From positions 1-30,826 of IMG/VR virus record IMGVR_UViG_3300010391_000108: DNA of 30,826 bases, one strand, 5' to 3'. Below, one piece after another: positions 28,897 through 30,826 of the stretch; the stretch's first letter is position 1, and each line of letters starts with the position of its first letter. The stretch comes from a virus. Position numbers and translations under genes: made by a program. The notes under the pieces are model-generated. The model made no database searches. It was not told the DNA's origin and was given only the letters and a program-made list of their open reading frames with translations.

Positions 28897-29966
28897 TGGC
28901 AACTATTGGTTCAGCGGCGATAAATAGGGTAGGTTCGTTAGGGAATGTTGCTGGAGTCAACAGGTTCTTAATTGAGCTTGCTAACCCTGTGACAGCCGAT
29001 GGATATGTTACCCAAGTTGATGCGTATTTTGGTGTTGTTATCCCAGGTGGGACAGGTTATCTAGTTACCTTTACACAGGTTTCGGCTGGTATATTTAGTT
29101 CCAGGGAATATGTGGCAGTAACCTTCCCTAGTGTAGTTGGACTTAAGACTTGGACGGGGTTTGCTCTGATAGTTAAGATTGGGGATTTCATTGGTATTGG
29201 CTTACCTGCTGGTTCAGGCAATCTAGGTATAGATGTTGCTGGTAGTGGTGGCTCTGGTGTAAGGCATAATCAGGCAGGGTTAACATTACCAATAACCAGT
29301 AAAGCCTTTGACCTTTTTACGAATAGCATAATGTCCTTACAGGGAACTACTGGGACTGGGGATATATTTCCCACCGACCCCGTTACCAGAGTAACCAGTA
29401 TAATTCATAGATACAACAGGGGGGTATACAATATGGAGCTAGGTTTTGGGGATGTAGTTGCAGACTTCAATATCCCAGAAGTAAGTGGGACATCCCAGAA
29501 GTCCTATGTGCCTGAAGAAAAGAAAGCTCCTGTTATACTTCCTTCTGGTATTGCAGAACAACCAGTGGGTCAACCTGCACCTTTATCTATTACCCAATAT
29601 GACTATGCTTATGAGACAGTCGTACCAAGAGCACCTCTTCCACCTACAACTCTACCCCCAGCTGCTCCGACTGTTCAGGTTGAACAGCCAATACAGCTTA
29701 CCCAATATGCCAAGGACATCCTAGCCTCCCCAGCAGGTCAGGCAGGACTAGCAAGGCAAGCTGGCATCCAGCAAGGGGTAGAAGCTGTAGTTACTCCTTA
29801 TGCTATCAATGTCTTGAGGAACAATGAGAGGGCAGCTACACTGCAAACAGAACTCCAGAAGGTTATGACTGCAGCCAGTGCTTCAGGAATAACCAGCTAT
29901 GCCAGGACTGTTCTCATAAAGAGGGCAATAGCTATAAGGGCAGAGCTGACTAAGCTCTATGGATAA
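28896..29966 (+). CDS. Virion protein, unknown function
   Basis: 356 residues, GTG start overlapping the preceding stop. The first 170 residues are Gly/Val/Thr-rich beta structure, like jelly-roll domains of virion surface proteins. Residues 195-265 are Pro/Gln-rich and disordered (PLSITQYDYAYETV...PLPPTTLPPAAPTVQVEQP); the motif (I/L)TQYxxD/Y occurs twice. The last 90 residues are helical (AKDILASPAGQAGLARQAGIQ). The plan suggests a modular structural protein linking two virion parts. Not recognised. Confidence 0.55.
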   Translation: MATIGSAAINRVGSLGNVAGVNRFLIELANPVTADGYVTQVDAYFGVVIPGGTGYLVTFTQVSAGIFSSREYVAVTFPSVVGLKTWTGFALIVKIGDFIGIGLPAGSGNLGIDVAGSGGSGVRHNQAGLTLPITSKAFDLFTNSIMSLQGTTGTGDIFPTDPVTRVTSIIHRYNRGVYNMELGFGDVVADFNIPEVSGTSQKSYVPEEKKAPVILPSGIAEQPVGQPAPLSITQYDYAYETVVPRAPLPPTTLPPAAPTVQVEQPIQLTQYAKDILASPAGQAGLARQAGIQQGVEAVVTPYAINVLRNNERAATLQTELQKVMTAASASGITSYARTVLIKRAIAIRAELTKLYG

Positions 29967-29969
29967 ATA

Positions 29970-30826
29970 ATGAAGAATATTCTTGAGCTTTACCCAAAGA
30001 GACAAGGAAGACCTTATATACCATACACGGTTGACCAGGGTGTCTTTATAACGAAGTCGGGTATAGCTGATACTCCTACCCTCGATAGTAATACTCCTAT
30101 CAGCTCTAGTTGGGCTAAGGCTCACGAGGATGCACAGGAAGAATCAGACTACCTGTACAACCTGAGACTCAGGGCTATCTTCAGTGCTGTAGTTGAGGAC
30201 ATTGACTGGGATGAGATTGACTGGGAAGAGCTCAGTACCAGTGATGTTACGGAGCTGGTGTCTGATGCTCTTGATAGATACCTACTGAAAGCAGGTGGGA
30301 CTCTTACAGGACAGCTACTTCTGGCTGGTAATGGTATCACTTGGGATGATATAAGAACTCCTATAAACTCCCTGAAGTTATCTGGGACTAAGCCACCTAC
30401 CTGGACTGCATATAAGGGTGGTGAGGTTCTAGGTTTCACTGACCAAGCCATAGCGGGGAATGAGGAACACGTATTCTTCCAGTTACAGATGCCTCATAAC
30501 TACAAAGAGGGTACGGATATTTCACTCCATATCCACTTTGTACCAGAGGATAATACTGGCGGGAATGTCTACTGGCTACTTACACACTCTTGGGCTAATA
30601 AAGCTGCTGTCTTCCCCACAGCTACGACAATCTATGTTGCCTCTGCCTGTGGGACTACGACTGACGCCCATAAGGTCGCCTACTTTGCAGATATAGATGG
30701 TAATCCTGGTGGTGTTAATAAAACCATCTCCTCTATGCTTATCTGCAAGCTACAAAGGAACTCAAGTGATGCCCTTGATACTTATGATGGAAAGAGTGTA
30801 TACTTGTTAGAAGTGGATATTCATTA
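29970..30826 (+). CDS. Fibre- or adhesion-like virion protein, 3' end cut by window edge
   Basis: Open from the ATG at 29970 to the end of the window (285 residues, no stop). The region about 107-120 has the LLKAGGTLTGQLLLAG motif typical of phage fibre and tail-spike repeats. After it comes a beta-rich domain with WTAYKGGEVLGF, HVFFQLQMPHNYKEGTDISLHIHFVPEDNTGGNVYWLL, like receptor-binding or fibre-head domains. The N-terminal 60 residues probably attach to the virion. It is the last gene of the block in view. Confidence 0.65.
   Translation, partial: MKNILELYPKRQGRPYIPYTVDQGVFITKSGIADTPTLDSNTPISSSWAKAHEDAQEESDYLYNLRLRAIFSAVVEDIDWDEIDWEELSTSDVTELVSDALDRYLLKAGGTLTGQLLLAGNGITWDDIRTPINSLKLSGTKPPTWTAYKGGEVLGFTDQAIAGNEEHVFFQLQMPHNYKEGTDISLHIHFVPEDNTGGNVYWLLTHSWANKAAVFPTATTIYVASACGTTTDAHKVAYFADIDGNPGGVNKTISSMLICKLQRNSSDALDTYDGKSVYLLEVDIH

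Overview
The window is part of the genome of a tailed double-stranded DNA bacteriophage (Caudoviricetes). Evidence is a complete head-morphogenesis block in classical order (small terminase, large terminase, portal, very large virion protein, scaffold-like protein, major capsid protein, cement-like proteins, hub/fibre-like proteins), an early region of tightly packed small genes, and two homing-endonuclease-type genes. Ribosome binding sites are mostly strong (AGGAGG-like); ATG dominates but GTG and TTG starts occur; AGA/AGG and ATA codons are frequent, so the host is probably not an enteric bacterium. I cannot name the host. Both edges cut through genes.

Layout. (1) 1-9582, minus strand: about 26 small genes in overlapping, translationally coupled runs, reading right to left. 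Many are CxxC zinc-ribbon mini-proteins. They include a SLOG/YspA-like protein, a protein with three FKVGD-type SH3/KOW-like repeats, a peptide deformylase and, at the left end, a ubiquitin-like conjugation operon. (2) 9583-11017: a regulatory island with one plus-strand gene of unknown function (9963-10631), a rho-independent terminator, and many short inverted and iterated repeats. (3) 11018-12475, minus strand: six small genes, including an FmdB-like zinc ribbon. (4) 12556-12651: two strong divergent sigma70-type promoters that separate the leftward and rightward modules. (5) 12671-30826, plus strand: packaging and virion genes, with a further strong promoter inside them (22958-22986) just before the scaffold and capsid genes.

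The most notable content is the left-end operon, transcribed leftwards from a promoter near 4148. It encodes a beta-grasp ubiquitin-like protein ending in a bare C-terminal glycine (3684-4073), an HNH nuclease gene, a 44-residue membrane protein, an E2-like protein with an H-x-H...C-W-G signature (1834-2847), an E1/ThiF-type adenylating enzyme (1136-1834), three small proteins, and a JAB/JAMM metallopeptidase cut by the window edge (1-293, HSHH motif). Together these would be a modifier, an activating enzyme, a conjugating enzyme and a deconjugase on one phage. E1 and JAB identities rest on clear motifs; the Ubl and E2 roles are inferred from fold pattern and context.

Other points: I found no GATC tetranucleotide anywhere in the window when reading by eye; the main promoters share TTGACW-N14-TGGTAWAATGT; two 213-residue structural proteins are tandem paralogues; the capsid gene starts with TTG behind an inserted LAGLIDADG gene; and a stretch between the Ubl and HNH genes can form mutually exclusive G-tract/C-tract stems.
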